A stretch of 64,000 bases of DNA from Haliovirga abyssi (GTDB lineage: Bacteria; Fusobacteriota; Fusobacteriia; Fusobacteriales; Haliovirgaceae): positions 1,670,637 through 1,734,636 of the forward strand of contig NZ_AP027059.1 in NCBI RefSeq assembly GCF_030295325.1. The letters run 5' to 3'. The notes below the pieces were generated by a model, which saw only the letters and a list, made by a program, of their open reading frames with translations, was not told the DNA's origin and made no database searches. The position numbers and the translations under genes were made by a program. This document shows, one piece after another, positions 1-9,603 of this stretch (the first letter of the stretch is position 1; every line of letters starts with the position of its first letter).

Positions 1-558
1 TAAATTTTTATTTTTATCCAGTTTTATATCTGCTGTTTCTTCATTATAATACCATATTGTTAAATTTTCTCTACTTTTTTTATTATTTATTATAACTACG
101 CCACTACTATCAATAGGAGCTTTTTTCATAACTATTTTTTCAAAGTCATCATATATGAACTTTTTTTCCATTGGCAATATTAATTCAAATTCTTCATTAA
201 ATTTTATCCCAGACAAACAAACATTAAATTCTTTTAAAACCCCTTCAAATCTTGGCTTTATAATAAAATATCTTTCTAATGTTGTTCTGCTTATATATCT
301 AATAATTTCTTTTAATAACATTTGTCTATCATCTGTTTCATATTCTATTTGTAACATTAATCCTTGTGGATTATATTTTACTTTTGTTACTTTTAAATTA
401 CTTTTATTATATTTTTTATTTTTAAATATAAAATTATAATCCTCATCTTTTTTATCTATTATAACAGTTTCCACATTTGCATCTTTTAAAAAAGTTATAT
501 ATCCTTTTTCTTTATCAAATCCTAAAATATGATTTTTTAATCTGTATAGTGTTTCCAT
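1..558 (-). CDS. Unknown protein, C-terminus cut by window edge
   Basis: An open frame of 186 codons runs without a stop from an ATG at 558 to the left edge, so the C-terminus is missing. A clear ribosome binding site (GGAGGAAGCG before ATG) supports the start. The visible protein begins METLYRLKNHILGFDKEKGY and is rich in Lys, Ile and Tyr, with no signal peptide or membrane segment. I do not recognise a family. The charged, beta-rich look suggests a soluble cytoplasmic protein. A promoter (667-695) and a short leader hairpin (579-600) lie upstream. Confidence 0.75.
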   Translation of the reverse strand, partial: METLYRLKNHILGFDKEKGYITFLKDANVETVIIDKKDEDYNFIFKNKKYNKSNLKVTKVKYNPQGLMLQIEYETDDRQMLLKEIIRYISRTTLERYFIIKPRFEGVLKEFNVCLSGIKFNEEFELILPMEKKFIYDDFEKIVMKKAPIDSSGVVIINNKKSRENLTIWYYNEETADIKLDKNKNL

Positions 559-578
559 CGCTTCCTCCTAATATCGTT

Positions 579-600
579 AGAGACCTCTTAAAAAGTCTCT
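579..600 (-). promoter_or_regulatory. Short leader hairpin before the left-edge gene
   Basis: AGAGAC (579-584) and GTCTCT (595-600) form a 6-bp stem with a 10-nt loop in the ~100-nt leader between the predicted promoter and the ribosome binding site. No U-run follows, so it is more likely a leader structure than a terminator. Confidence 0.3.
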
Positions 601-666
601 TCTATAATTCATAAATTCACTAATTAATCTGTTTTTTTAGTTAAATAGTCTTTTTTTATATATTTA

Positions 667-695
667 ATTATACCATATGAATTTCTCTTTCTCAA
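667..695 (-). promoter_or_regulatory. Sigma-70-like promoter for the left-edge gene
   Basis: On the minus strand TTGAGA (690-695) and TATAAT (667-672) are separated by exactly 17 bp. The promoter sits about 100 nt upstream of the ATG at 558 and ends 5 bp from an inverted-repeat element at 701-811. Confidence 0.55.
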
Positions 696-700
696 TAAAA

Positions 701-811
701 AAATAAGCTACGCTTCATATGGTAGAGAATAAATATTTTTCTAAATTTTTGGCTTCTGAAAAATTTTGCCTTGAAAAATCGCATATTTCAAAAAAACGGC
801 GTAGCTTATTT
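701..811. repeat. 111-bp inverted-repeat element, copy 1
   Basis: The ends AAATAAGCTACGC (701-713) and GCGTAGCTTATTT (799-811) are perfect 13-bp inverted repeats. A second copy of identical length lies at 14125-14235. Similarity between the copies continues ~35 bp to the right of this element. No coding capacity is seen; a MITE or an extragenic palindrome is the simplest reading. A degenerate fragment of the same terminus recurs at about 841-860. Confidence 0.6.
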
Positions 812-890
812 TCTGAATAAATTTATACTTTCCTATTAAATAAAAAAATAAGCTATACCTCATCTGATGAAGCATAGAACTTTTACTTTA

Positions 891-955
891 ATGGTTTTAA
901 ATTTTTTTCTTTGTGTGACTTTGCGTTCTTCTTTCTTTGTGCTGAAATTATTTTT
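891..955. repeat. Dispersed CACAAAG-type repeat, copy 1
   Basis: This stretch matches, in reverse orientation, the sequence at 59890-59957. Both contain the blocks AAAAATAATTTCAGCACAAA and CACACAAAGAAAAAAATTT (or one-base variants) separated by a variable part. It is non-coding. Confidence 0.5.
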
Positions 956-991
956 CCTATAAAAACTTGACACTATCATTCTATTTATATA

Positions 992-1020
992 TTGACTTTT
1001 TCATATTATTATATTATAAT
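992..1020 (+). promoter_or_regulatory. Promoter of the glutaredoxin gene
   Basis: TTGACT (992-997) and TATAAT (1015-1020) are 17 bp apart. Transcription would begin just before the ribosome binding site AAGGAGGTGAG, giving a very short leader. Confidence 0.6.
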
Positions 1021-1041
1021 ATGAAAAAGGAGGTGAGTTAT

Positions 1042-1266
1042 ATGTCTGTTATAGTTTATTCTACTAATACTTGTCCTTATTGTGATATGACAAAACAATT
1101 TCTTTCTGAAAAAGGAGTTCCTTTTAATGATATTAATGTTGCAGAAGATCCAATCGCAGCAAGAGAAATGGTTTCAAAATCAGGACAAATGGGCGTTCCT
1201 GTTATTGATTTTAATGGAACTATTGTTTTAGGATTTGATAGAGCAAAATTAGAATCTTTAATTTAA
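1042..1266 (+). CDS. Small glutaredoxin-family protein
   Basis: A 74-residue thioredoxin-fold protein with the CPYC redox site near the N-terminus (MSVIVYSTNTCPYC) and the GVPV cis-proline segment typical of glutaredoxins and NrdH/YruB-type redoxins. It likely reduces disulfides in the cytoplasm. The ATG at 1042 follows a strong AAGGAGGTGAG site. A longer in-frame start at 967 has no such site and would precede the promoter, so it was rejected. It is monocistronic, with its own promoter and terminator, and is one of only two complete plus-strand genes in the window. Its electron donor cannot be told from sequence. Confidence 0.9.
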   Translation: MSVIVYSTNTCPYCDMTKQFLSEKGVPFNDINVAEDPIAAREMVSKSGQMGVPVIDFNGTIVLGFDRAKLESLI

Positions 1267-1267
1267 A

Positions 1268-1312
1268 TAAAAAGAACCAGTTTTATAAAAAAATTGGTTC
1301 TTTTTATTTTTT
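1268..1312 (+). terminator. Intrinsic terminator after the glutaredoxin gene
   Basis: AAAAGAACCAGTTTT pairs with AAATTGGTTCTTTTT and is followed by a T-rich run. It could also act on the opposite strand for the cyclo-ligase gene at 1363. Confidence 0.8.
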
Positions 1313-1362
1313 AATTCTTTCATAACTTTTCAATCTAATTATTCTATCTATTTTAATATATA

Positions 1363-1890
1363 TTAAAAATGCAAAATCATATCCATTTTCACATCATATT
1401 CATCTGCATCAATTTTATCTACGATTTGGAAATCATATGCCACTCCTACTTTAATCCCTTTATAATTTTTTAAAAATTTGTCATAATACCCTTTTCCAAA
1501 ACCAATTCTATTATAAGATTTATCAAATCCAACACCTGGAACAATTATTAAATCTATTTTTTGTTTCTCTATAACATCTCCAATAGGCTCAAGAATATTA
1601 TATTTTCCAACTTTCATTTTAGATAATTTTTTTACTAAAATAGGTTGTATTTCATCATTATTATCTATTATTGGCAATACCAACTTTTTTCCATTTTTTA
1701 TTATTGCTTCATTAAACCATTTTGTATCAACTTCATTTTTTATACTCATATATGACATTATAATTTTGCTATTTTTATATTCTTTAGTTTTAATAAAATT
1801 TTCAAATAACTCTTTACTATATTTTGTTACATATTCAAATTTTAAATTTCTTCTGTTTTTTAATAACTCTTTTCTTAATATATTTTTCAT
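1363..1890 (-). CDS. 5-formyltetrahydrofolate cyclo-ligase
   Basis: A 175-residue protein of the MTHFS family, which converts 5-formyl-THF to 5,10-methenyl-THF using ATP. The signature is the glycine-rich loop GFGKGYYDKFL near residue 130, preceded by IIVPGVGFD. The N-terminal KELLKNRRNL helix also fits the family, and the length is typical. It stands alone, separated from nifJ by a hairpin and a small dispersed repeat. Function is inferred from family motifs only. Confidence 0.93.
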   Translation of the reverse strand: MKNILRKELLKNRRNLKFEYVTKYSKELFENFIKTKEYKNSKIIMSYMSIKNEVDTKWFNEAIIKNGKKLVLPIIDNNDEIQPILVKKLSKMKVGKYNILEPIGDVIEKQKIDLIIVPGVGFDKSYNRIGFGKGYYDKFLKNYKGIKVGVAYDFQIVDKIDADEYDVKMDMILHF

Positions 1891-1923
1891 CTTTAACTCC
1901 TCTTCGCACTCATAATCTCATTT

Positions 1924-1967
1924 AGAAACGTTTAAAAAATAAGTTTCTTATATTTTAATCCATTCCT
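1924..1967. repeat. Short copy of the AGGAACG dispersed element
   Basis: AGAAACGTTTAAAAAATAAG at the left and CCATTCCT at the right match the two ends of the element seen complete at 38979-39079. The central part is missing, so this is an internally shortened copy. Confidence 0.45.
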
Positions 1968-1978
1968 TATTAACAAAG

Positions 1979-2006
1979 AACAGCGATAGAATTATCTATC
2001 GCTGTT
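1979..2006 (-). terminator. Hairpin after nifJ
   Basis: AACAGCGATAGA and TCTATCGCTGTT form a perfect 12-bp stem with a 4-nt loop, starting 8 nt past the nifJ stop codon. The following T-run is weak, but the position and stability fit transcript termination or 3' end stabilisation. Confidence 0.65.
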
Positions 2007-2014
2007 CAAGTTAA

Positions 2015-5000
2015 TTATTTTGTATAATCTATTTCTGCAAGTCTTCTATAACTATTATATCTCCATTTTGCATCTTCAAGAGATTGTGCAAATAACACAT
2101 CTACTTTTTCTGGGAATGTTTTCATTAACGATGTAAATCTAACTTCTCCATTTAAGTATTCTAAATATTTATCCCAATTTGGTTCTTTAGAATCTAATTG
2201 GAAAGGATTTTTTCCTGCTGCTTCTAATTCAGGATTAAATCTATATAAATGCCAGTATCCTGATTCTACTGCAAGTTTTTCTTCTAATTGAGATTTACCC
2301 ATACCTTTTCTTATTCCATGATTAATACATGGAGCATAAGCTATTACAATACTTGGCCCTGGATAAGCCTCAGCTTCTCTTATAGCTTTTAAATATTGAG
2401 CTTGATTAGCACCCATTGCTACTTGAGCTACATATACATAACCATAAGACATAGCTATTTTACCTAAATCTTTCTTTCTTATTGGTTTACCAGATGCTGC
2501 AAATTTTGCAACTTGTCCAGTAACTGATGCTTTAGATGCTTGTCCACCTGTATTTGAATAAACTTCTGTATCAACTACTAATACATTTACATCCATTCCA
2601 GAAGCTAGAGCATGATCAACTCCACCAAATCCAATATCATAAGCCCATCCATCTCCACCAAAAATCCATACAGATTTTTTAACAAAATGTTGTTTAGCTT
2701 CTAATAATGTTTTAGCTAATTCAGTTCCATCTTTTTCTAAAACTTCAGTTAATTTTGCTGAAGCTTCTTTTGAAGCATCTGCATCATGCATACCATCAAT
2801 CCATGCTTTAAATGCTTCTTGCATTTCTGCTGATACTGTATCCATATTTGATGTCATTGTTTCTGCAATCATATCTCTTTGTTTTTCTACACCCATTGCC
2901 ATACCTATTCCATATTCAGCATTATCTTCAAACAATGAATTTGCCCATGCTGGACCTTGTCCTTCAGCATTTTTGCAATATGGAGTAGATGGAGCAGAAC
3001 CACCATAAATTGAAGAACATCCAGTAGCATTTGCTACCATCATTCTATCTCCAAATAATTGAGTTATTAATTTTATGTATGGAGTTTCTCCACAACCTGC
3101 ACATGCACCAGAAAATTCAAATAATGGTTGTGCAAATTGACTTGCTTTTACACTACTTTTCTTATCCATAATTTTATCTTTATAAGTTACATTATTAGCT
3201 AAGTAATCCCAATTTTTAGCTTCATCTCTTTGTGTATCTAATGGTTTCATTACAAGTGCTTTGTTTGGAGCTGGACATACATTCGCACAACTTCCACATC
3301 CTGTACAATCCATTACACTAACTTGTATTTTATATTGTAATCCATCAAATCCTTTTCCAAGAGGTTTTTTAGTTTCTAGTCCTTCTGGTGCATTAGCCAT
3401 CTCTTTTTCATCTAATAAGAATGGTCTAATTACTGCATGAGGACATACATAAGCACATTGGTTACATTGAATACAATTATCTACATTCCATTCAGGTACA
3501 CTTACTGCAATTCCTCTTTTTTCAAATGCACATGATCCATTTGGCATAGTTCCATCAGCTGCATCAGCAAATAAGCTTACAGGTAAATCATCCCCTTCAA
3601 GTTTATTAATTGGTTTAGCTATTTTTTCTACAAAGTTTGCTAAAGTAGGATCAGATATATTTGAAGCTACTACCTCTTTTTTATCTACAACTAAATCTTT
3701 CCATTCAGGTTTAACTTCAACTTTTACAAGTTCTTCTCCACCTTTTTCTACTGCTGCATAGTTCATTTTAACTATATCTTCACCTTTTTTACCATAAGAT
3801 TTAACTATTGCTGATTTTAAATATTCTACTGCATCAGCAAAAGGTACAACTTCAGCTAATTTGAAGAATGCTGATTGCATTATTGTATTTGTTCTATGTC
3901 CTAATCCAATCTCTTCTGCTATTTTTGTAGCATTTATAATATAAAAATTAACTTCTTTTTCTGCTAATTCTTTCTTTAAGTTATTTGGTAATCTTTTTAA
4001 TGTTTCTTCAGCATCCCAAATACTATTTAATAAGAATGTTCCACCTTTTTTAATTCCTTTTAATAGATCATATTGACCTAAATATGCAGGAACACTACAT
4101 GATACAAAATCAGGATGATTAACTAAATATATAGAAGTAATTGGTTTTTTACCAAATCTCAAATGAGAAACTGTACTTCCACCTGATTTTTTAGAATCAT
4201 ATGAAAAATACCCTTGAGCATACATATCTGTATTATCCCCAATTATTTTAATTGAGTTTTTATTAGCTCCAACTGTACCATCTGATCCAAGTCCAAAGAA
4301 TTTACATTCTACTGTTCCTTCAGGTACTGTATCAATTTCATCTCCTAATGGTAATGATGTGAATGTAACATCATCTACTATACCTATAGTAAATTGATTT
4401 TTTGGTTCACTTCTATCTAAATTTTTATATACTTCAACTATTTGAGATGGAGTTGTATCTTTTGAAGATAATCCATATCTTCCACCAACTATTGTAGGTT
4501 TTACTTCTTCATCATAAAATAATGCTCTTACATCAAGATATAAAGCTTCTCCTAATGCTCCTGGTTCTTTACTTCTGTCTAAAACTGCAATTGATTTTAC
4601 TGTACTAGGCAATACTTCCATGAAATATTTTTTTGAAAAAGGTCTATACAAATGAACAGATATAACTCCTACTTTTTCACCTTTAGCCATTAAATAATCA
4701 ACTGTTTCTTTTATTGTTTCTGTTACAGAACCCATTGCTATTATTACTCTTTCAGCATCTGCTGCTCCATAATAATTGTATGGTTTGTATTCTCTACCAG
4801 TTAATTTTGATATTTCTTTCATATATTCTGCAACAATATCAGGAACTGCATCATAATATTTATTAGAAGCTTCTCTAGCTTGGAAATAAATATCAGGATT
4901 TTGTGCTGTACCTCTTGTTACTGGATGCTCTGGATTTAATGCTCTTGCTTTAAATTCTTTTATTGCATCATAATCTACTAATTTAGCTAAATCATCATAA

Positions 5001-5560
5001 TCCCACGCTTCAACTTTTTGTATTTCATGAGATGTTCTAAATCCATCAAAGAAATGTAAGAAAGGAACTCTTCCTTTTATTGCAGCTAAATGTGCTACTG
5101 CTCCAAGATCCATAACTTCTTGAACTCCTCCTGATGCTAACATTGCAAATCCTGTTTGTCTTGTTGCATATACATCAGAATGTTCTCCAAATATTGATAA
5201 AGCATGTGTAGCTATATTTCTTGCTGATACATGGAATACTCCAGGTAATAATTCTCCAGCAATTTTATACATATTCGGTACCATTAATAATAATCCTTGT
5301 GAAGCTGTATAAGTTGTAGTTAATGCTCCTGCTTGAAGTGCTCCATGGACTGCTCCAGATGCCCCTGCCTCAGATTGCATTTCTACTAATTTTACAGTTG
5401 TTCCAAAAATATTTTTTCTACCATGTGCTCCCCATTCGTCTGTATACTCAGCCATTGGTGATGATGGTGTTATTGGATATATACCTGCTGTTTCTGTAAA
5501 TGCATACGAAACATGAGCTGCAGCCATATTACCATCCATAGTTTTCATTTGCTTAGCCAT
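2015..5560 (-). CDS. nifJ: Pyruvate:ferredoxin (flavodoxin) oxidoreductase
   Basis: A single-chain 1181-residue PFOR that oxidises pyruvate with CoA to acetyl-CoA, CO2 and reduced ferredoxin in the cytoplasm. Domains in order are the N-terminal pyrimidine-binding half (YPITPSSPMAE near residue 30), the gamma and linker regions, two [4Fe-4S] motifs (CIQCNQCAYVCP near 694 and CTGCGSCANVCP near 750), and the TPP domain with CAGCGETPY near 816 and GGDGWAYDIG. Length is standard. It follows pta and ackA in the same direction, placing acetyl-CoA formation beside its conversion to acetate and ATP. The ATG has a good AAGGAGGTAG site. Fermentative energy metabolism is well supported. Confidence 0.98.
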   Translation of the reverse strand: MAKQMKTMDGNMAAAHVSYAFTETAGIYPITPSSPMAEYTDEWGAHGRKNIFGTTVKLVEMQSEAGASGAVHGALQAGALTTTYTASQGLLLMVPNMYKIAGELLPGVFHVSARNIATHALSIFGEHSDVYATRQTGFAMLASGGVQEVMDLGAVAHLAAIKGRVPFLHFFDGFRTSHEIQKVEAWDYDDLAKLVDYDAIKEFKARALNPEHPVTRGTAQNPDIYFQAREASNKYYDAVPDIVAEYMKEISKLTGREYKPYNYYGAADAERVIIAMGSVTETIKETVDYLMAKGEKVGVISVHLYRPFSKKYFMEVLPSTVKSIAVLDRSKEPGALGEALYLDVRALFYDEEVKPTIVGGRYGLSSKDTTPSQIVEVYKNLDRSEPKNQFTIGIVDDVTFTSLPLGDEIDTVPEGTVECKFFGLGSDGTVGANKNSIKIIGDNTDMYAQGYFSYDSKKSGGSTVSHLRFGKKPITSIYLVNHPDFVSCSVPAYLGQYDLLKGIKKGGTFLLNSIWDAEETLKRLPNNLKKELAEKEVNFYIINATKIAEEIGLGHRTNTIMQSAFFKLAEVVPFADAVEYLKSAIVKSYGKKGEDIVKMNYAAVEKGGEELVKVEVKPEWKDLVVDKKEVVASNISDPTLANFVEKIAKPINKLEGDDLPVSLFADAADGTMPNGSCAFEKRGIAVSVPEWNVDNCIQCNQCAYVCPHAVIRPFLLDEKEMANAPEGLETKKPLGKGFDGLQYKIQVSVMDCTGCGSCANVCPAPNKALVMKPLDTQRDEAKNWDYLANNVTYKDKIMDKKSSVKASQFAQPLFEFSGACAGCGETPYIKLITQLFGDRMMVANATGCSSIYGGSAPSTPYCKNAEGQGPAWANSLFEDNAEYGIGMAMGVEKQRDMIAETMTSNMDTVSAEMQEAFKAWIDGMHDADASKEASAKLTEVLEKDGTELAKTLLEAKQHFVKKSVWIFGGDGWAYDIGFGGVDHALASGMDVNVLVVDTEVYSNTGGQASKASVTGQVAKFAASGKPIRKKDLGKIAMSYGYVYVAQVAMGANQAQYLKAIREAEAYPGPSIVIAYAPCINHGIRKGMGKSQLEEKLAVESGYWHLYRFNPELEAAGKNPFQLDSKEPNWDKYLEYLNGEVRFTSLMKTFPEKVDVLFAQSLEDAKWRYNSYRRLAEIDYTK

Positions 5561-5608
5561 TAATTTCTACCTCCTTAAGATTTTGTTTTTCTTTGTTTGT
5601 TCTATATG

Positions 5609-6814
5609 TTAAATATTGTGTTTCTTAACTATTTCATATGTATCTTTTGCTATCATATATTCTTCATCTGTTGGCATAACTAATACTTTTACTTTTGAAT
5701 CAGTTGTAGAGATTATTTTTTCTTCTCCCATTACTTTGTTAGCTTCTTCATCTAATTGTACACCAAGCCAACCTAATTTTTCAACTATTTTTTTTCTTAC
5801 TGGTACAGAATTTTCTCCAATCCCTGCTGTAAATACTACTGCATCTACTCCATTTAATGCTGCTGTATAAGCACCAATATATTTTAATACTCTATATGTA
5901 TATACATTTAAAGCATTGTTAGCTTTTTCGTCTCCTTCTGCTGCTGCTTTTAATATATCTCTCATATCACTAGATATTCCAGATAATCCAACAAGACCAC
6001 TTTCTTTATTTAAAACTTTGTCCATCTCTTTAGCTGTTAAATCTTCATTATTCATAAGAAACGGCAATATTGCAGGATCTAAATCTCCACAACGAGTTCC
6101 CATAACTAATCCTTCTAATGGCGTAAATCCCATAGAAGTATCTACAACTTTACCACCATCTATTGCTGTAATACTTGCACCATTTCCAATGTGACAAGTT
6201 ATAACTTTTAAATCTTCAGGTTTTTTACCTAAAAATTCTGCTGTTTTGTAAAAAACATATTTATGAGATGTTCCATGGAAACCATATCTTCTTACTCCAT
6301 ATTTTTCATAATATTTATATGGAATTGCATATAAATATGATGTAGCATCCATTGTTTGATGGAATGCTGTATCAAATACTGCAACTTGTGGAGTATTTGG
6401 CATAATTTCACTACAAGCTGAAATTCCCATTTTATTTGCTGGGTTATGTAATGGTGCTAAAACTTCACATTTTTCTATTGCTTTATAAACTTCATCTGTT
6501 ACAAGAGCTGATTCAGAAAACTCTTCTGCTCCATGAACTACCCTATGTCCCACAGCATTAATCTCATCCATAGATGATATTACTCCTGCTTCTTTATCTA
6601 CAAGTAAATTTAAAACTATCTTCAATGCTTCCTTATGATTATTTAAATCTTGTGTTAGCTCTTTTTTAGCTTTTCCTGTAGGTTTATGTGTAATTACACT
6701 TTTATCTAATCCAATTCTTTCTACTAAACCTTTAGCTAAAACATCTTCTGTTTTCATATTAAAAAGTTGATATTTTAACGAAGAACTTCCACTGTTTAAC
6801 ACTAATACATTCAT
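5609..6814 (-). CDS. ackA: Acetate kinase
   Basis: A 401-residue acetate kinase that makes ATP from acetyl phosphate. Family signatures are NSGSSSLKYQ at the N-terminus, HRVVHG, GFHGTSHKYV and HIGNGASITAI. The start is placed at the ATG at 6814 because AAGGAGGATAAATTT precedes it and the protein then begins MNVLVLNSGSSS; an upstream in-frame start adds nine residues unlike the family. It starts 13 nt after the pta stop and precedes nifJ by 48 nt, so the three probably form one operon. Confidence 0.98.
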   Translation of the reverse strand: MNVLVLNSGSSSLKYQLFNMKTEDVLAKGLVERIGLDKSVITHKPTGKAKKELTQDLNNHKEALKIVLNLLVDKEAGVISSMDEINAVGHRVVHGAEEFSESALVTDEVYKAIEKCEVLAPLHNPANKMGISACSEIMPNTPQVAVFDTAFHQTMDATSYLYAIPYKYYEKYGVRRYGFHGTSHKYVFYKTAEFLGKKPEDLKVITCHIGNGASITAIDGGKVVDTSMGFTPLEGLVMGTRCGDLDPAILPFLMNNEDLTAKEMDKVLNKESGLVGLSGISSDMRDILKAAAEGDEKANNALNVYTYRVLKYIGAYTAALNGVDAVVFTAGIGENSVPVRKKIVEKLGWLGVQLDEEANKVMGEEKIISTTDSKVKVLVMPTDEEYMIAKDTYEIVKKHNI

Positions 6815-6827
6815 AAATTTATCCTCC

Positions 6828-7823
6828 TTATTTAGCTTCAACAGCTGTTATTGCTGCAACATTTACAATATCTTCCACACTACATCCTCTTGACAGATCA
6901 TTTACTGGTTTTGCTAACCCTTGTAAAAGTGGTCCATAAGCTCCTGCATTTGCTAATCTTTGTGTTAATTTATAAGCAATATTTCCTGCTCCAAGATCTG
7001 GGAATACTAATACATTGGCATTTCCCGCTACATTACTTCCTGGTGCTTTTTTAGCTCCTATTGCTGGGACTATAGCTGCATCAGCTTGTAGTTCACCATC
7101 AAATTCGAAATCTACATCTCTATTTTTTAATATATTAACTGCTTCTATCACTTTATCTGCATCTGGATGTTTTGCACTTCCTTTTGTAGAAAAAGATAAC
7201 ATTGCAACTTTTGGTTCCATATTAGCTAGTTTTCTGCTTAACCATGCTGCTGATGTAGCAATATCTGCTAGCTGTTCAGAAGTTGGATCTGGAACAACTC
7301 CACAATCTGTATAAAATAAAATTCCATTATCTCCATAAGTAGGTTCTGGCATAACCATCATAAATGAACTTGAAATTGTTTTTATCCCCTTTGCGGCACC
7401 AATTACATGTATGCTTGCTCTTATTACACTTGCAGTAGGTGAATTTGAACCTGCTACCATTCCATCTGCATCCCCCATTCTTATCATCATTGCACCAAAA
7501 TATCTAGGTTCAGTTGTAAGAATTTCTAATGCTTGTTCTTTTGTCATCCCTTTTTTTTCTCTTAATTTTACAAGTTCATTCACATAAACGTCCATTTTTT
7601 CACATTTATTTGAATCAACTATTGTAGCCTCTTCTAAATTTATTCCTAATTTTGTAGCATCAGACTTTACAATATCTTCTTTTCCTATAAGTATCACTTT
7701 TGCAATACCTTGTTTTAAAATTATTTCTGCTGCTTTCAATACTCTCTCATCTTCTGTTTCAGGCAAGACAATTCTTTTTGAAAGTGATTTTGCTTCTTTT
7801 AATATTTTTTCTATTATTCCCAT
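6828..7823 (-). CDS. pta: Phosphate acetyltransferase
   Basis: A 331-residue short-form (PTA_PTB domain only) phosphotransacetylase that converts acetyl-CoA and phosphate to acetyl phosphate. Diagnostic segments are RIVLPETEDERVLKA, GMVAGSNSPTASVIRA and FPDLGAGNIAYKL. The ATG at 7823 follows GAGGAGGTTATTT; a GTG five codons upstream overlaps that site and is rejected. It is the first gene of the pta-ackA-nifJ set. A hairpin at 7845-7868 lies in its leader. Confidence 0.98.
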   Translation of the reverse strand: MGIIEKILKEAKSLSKRIVLPETEDERVLKAAEIILKQGIAKVILIGKEDIVKSDATKLGINLEEATIVDSNKCEKMDVYVNELVKLREKKGMTKEQALEILTTEPRYFGAMMIRMGDADGMVAGSNSPTASVIRASIHVIGAAKGIKTISSSFMMVMPEPTYGDNGILFYTDCGVVPDPTSEQLADIATSAAWLSRKLANMEPKVAMLSFSTKGSAKHPDADKVIEAVNILKNRDVDFEFDGELQADAAIVPAIGAKKAPGSNVAGNANVLVFPDLGAGNIAYKLTQRLANAGAYGPLLQGLAKPVNDLSRGCSVEDIVNVAAITAVEAK

Positions 7824-7844
7824 AAATAACCTCCTCACAAAATT

Positions 7845-7868
7845 ATAGCCGACATTAATGCCGGCTAT
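7845..7868 (-). promoter_or_regulatory. Hairpin between comM and pta
   Basis: ATAGCCGACAT and ATGCCGGCTAT pair with one G-U wobble and a 2-nt loop. It lies 22 nt upstream of the pta ATG. It could end the comM transcript or structure the pta leader; the flanking T-runs are weak on both strands. Confidence 0.45.
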
Positions 7869-8040
7869 TTTGTTAAGTATATTTTAACACATTTTATATT
7901 TTTTTTACAAGTAATTTTTTTTAATTTGTTATATTTTTATCGATTTTAAAAACATCCTAAAAATAAATTATCTTTTTTATAATAAAAAACTCAACGTATT
8001 AGGCAATTTTTCATTATAAAATTTATTTCTAAAATACTAC

Positions 8041-9555
8041 TTATTGATTCCTATAACTAACTGCTTCTAAAATATGCTCTTTTTGTATTTGTTCACTCTC
8101 ATTTAAATCTGCTATTGTTCTTGCAGTTTTTAATATTTTATCAAATCCTCTTCCTGATAATCCAATTCTTCTTGAAGCTAATTTTATAAGTTCTTCACTT
8201 TTTTCATCTAATTTACAATATTTTTTTATATCTCTACTTGTCATATTTGAATTAGTTTTTTTACTTTTAAATCTACGTCTTTGTATATCTCTTGCTTTTT
8301 CCACTCTTAATTTTATTTTTTCCGAAGATTCCCCCTCTTTATAATTTAGTAATTCCTCTTCTGATAATCTTCTTATTTCAACATATAAATCCATTCTATC
8401 TATAATTGGGCCTGATAATTTTTGTTGGTATTTTTTTACTTCTGAAGGTGTACAGGTGCATTGTTTTGGAGAGTCGCTTGTTTCATATAAAAATCCACAT
8501 TTGCACGGATTTGCTGCTGCGATTGTTATGAAATTTGCGGGCAAAGTTACATTAAATGCCGCTCTTGATATGCTGACTATTCTATCTTCTAATGGTTGTC
8601 TTAAAACTTCTAACACTTTTCTTGGAAATTCTGTTAATTCATCTAAAAATAGAACTCCATTATGTGCAAGAGATATTTCACCAGGTCTCGGAACTCTTCC
8701 ACCTCCAATTAATGCAACATCAGAAGCAGTATGATGAGGCGACCTAAAAGGTCTTTTTCTTATAATTGGATTTTTTTCAGTTAATAATCCTGCTATGCTA
8801 TATATTTTTGTTGCTTCTATAATATCTTCATCTGTCATTTCAGGTAAAATTCCAGGTACTCTTTTGGCAATCATACTTTTTCCAGAACCAGGGCTTCCTA
8901 TCATTAATAAATTATGTCCTCCTGCTGCTGATATTTCTACTGCTCGTTTTGCTTTTTCCTGCCCTTTTACATCTTTAAAATCATATTCAATTACATTGTT
9001 TTCAATATGATTTTCTATCTTTATATTATCTAAATTTATCTCAATATCATCATTTAAAAAATCAATAGCTTCATTTAAATTTTTTACTGGAACTATTTTT
9101 ATTCCTTTAATCATTTTAGCTTCTTCATAATTTCCAAATGGTAAAATTACACCTTCTAATCCATTCTCTTTTGCTGTTATTACACTATTTATTATCCCTT
9201 TCACTCTTCTTATTTCTCCACTAAGCGATAATTCTCCTACAATTAAATATCTATCTAATTTATCAAATTTTATCTGTTCTAAAGATGCTAAAATCCCTAT
9301 AGATATTGGCAAATCAAAATAACTACCCTCTTTTTTCATATCTGCCGGAGATAAATTTACTATAATTTTTTTAGGGGTTAAACTAATGTCAGAATTTTTT
9401 ATAGCTGCTCTAACTCTTTCTTTACTCTCTGAAATTGCAGCATCTCCAAGTCCAACTATTGTAAAGCTAGGAAGTCCTCTTGCTACATCAACTTCTACTC
9501 CAACTATAAATCCTTTTACCCCTATAAAGCTACTGCTTATTATCTTTGATAACAT
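8041..9555 (-). CDS. comM: ComM/YifB-family AAA+ ATPase
   Basis: A 504-residue Mg-chelatase-like protein. The N-terminal half is the Lon-protease-like ChlI domain (VGLGDAAISESKERVRAA, NLSPADMKKEGS). A Mg-chelatase ATPase core follows, with Walker A GSPGSGKS near residue 220, Walker B VLFLDELTEF and the cysteine pattern CKCGF...CTC. A Mg_chelatase_C helical domain ends the protein. ComM is a branch-migration helicase used during natural transformation in other bacteria. No other competence gene is visible here. It lies directly downstream of the Crp/Fnr gene, with a 48-nt gap. Confidence 0.95.
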   Translation of the reverse strand: MLSKIISSSFIGVKGFIVGVEVDVARGLPSFTIVGLGDAAISESKERVRAAIKNSDISLTPKKIIVNLSPADMKKEGSYFDLPISIGILASLEQIKFDKLDRYLIVGELSLSGEIRRVKGIINSVITAKENGLEGVILPFGNYEEAKMIKGIKIVPVKNLNEAIDFLNDDIEINLDNIKIENHIENNVIEYDFKDVKGQEKAKRAVEISAAGGHNLLMIGSPGSGKSMIAKRVPGILPEMTDEDIIEATKIYSIAGLLTEKNPIIRKRPFRSPHHTASDVALIGGGRVPRPGEISLAHNGVLFLDELTEFPRKVLEVLRQPLEDRIVSISRAAFNVTLPANFITIAAANPCKCGFLYETSDSPKQCTCTPSEVKKYQQKLSGPIIDRMDLYVEIRRLSEEELLNYKEGESSEKIKLRVEKARDIQRRRFKSKKTNSNMTSRDIKKYCKLDEKSEELIKLASRRIGLSGRGFDKILKTARTIADLNESEQIQKEHILEAVSYRNQ

Positions 9556-9603
9556 AATATATTTAGCCTCCTCAGCCTTTTTATTTGTTAATTTTTAAAA
9601 TTA

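Larger units (their letters stand above)
559..1041. other. Intergenic region without a gene
   Basis: This stretch holds the promoter and leader of the left-edge gene, the 111-bp inverted-repeat element, a partial tandem copy of its terminus, a dispersed repeat at 891-955, and the promoter of the glutaredoxin gene. No frame with a start, ribosome binding site and protein-like composition was found. Confidence 0.6.

Noticed and set aside
155-439. Plus-strand frame opposite the left-edge gene
   Set aside because: It is a shadow of the minus-strand gene, which has the ribosome binding site and protein-like composition.
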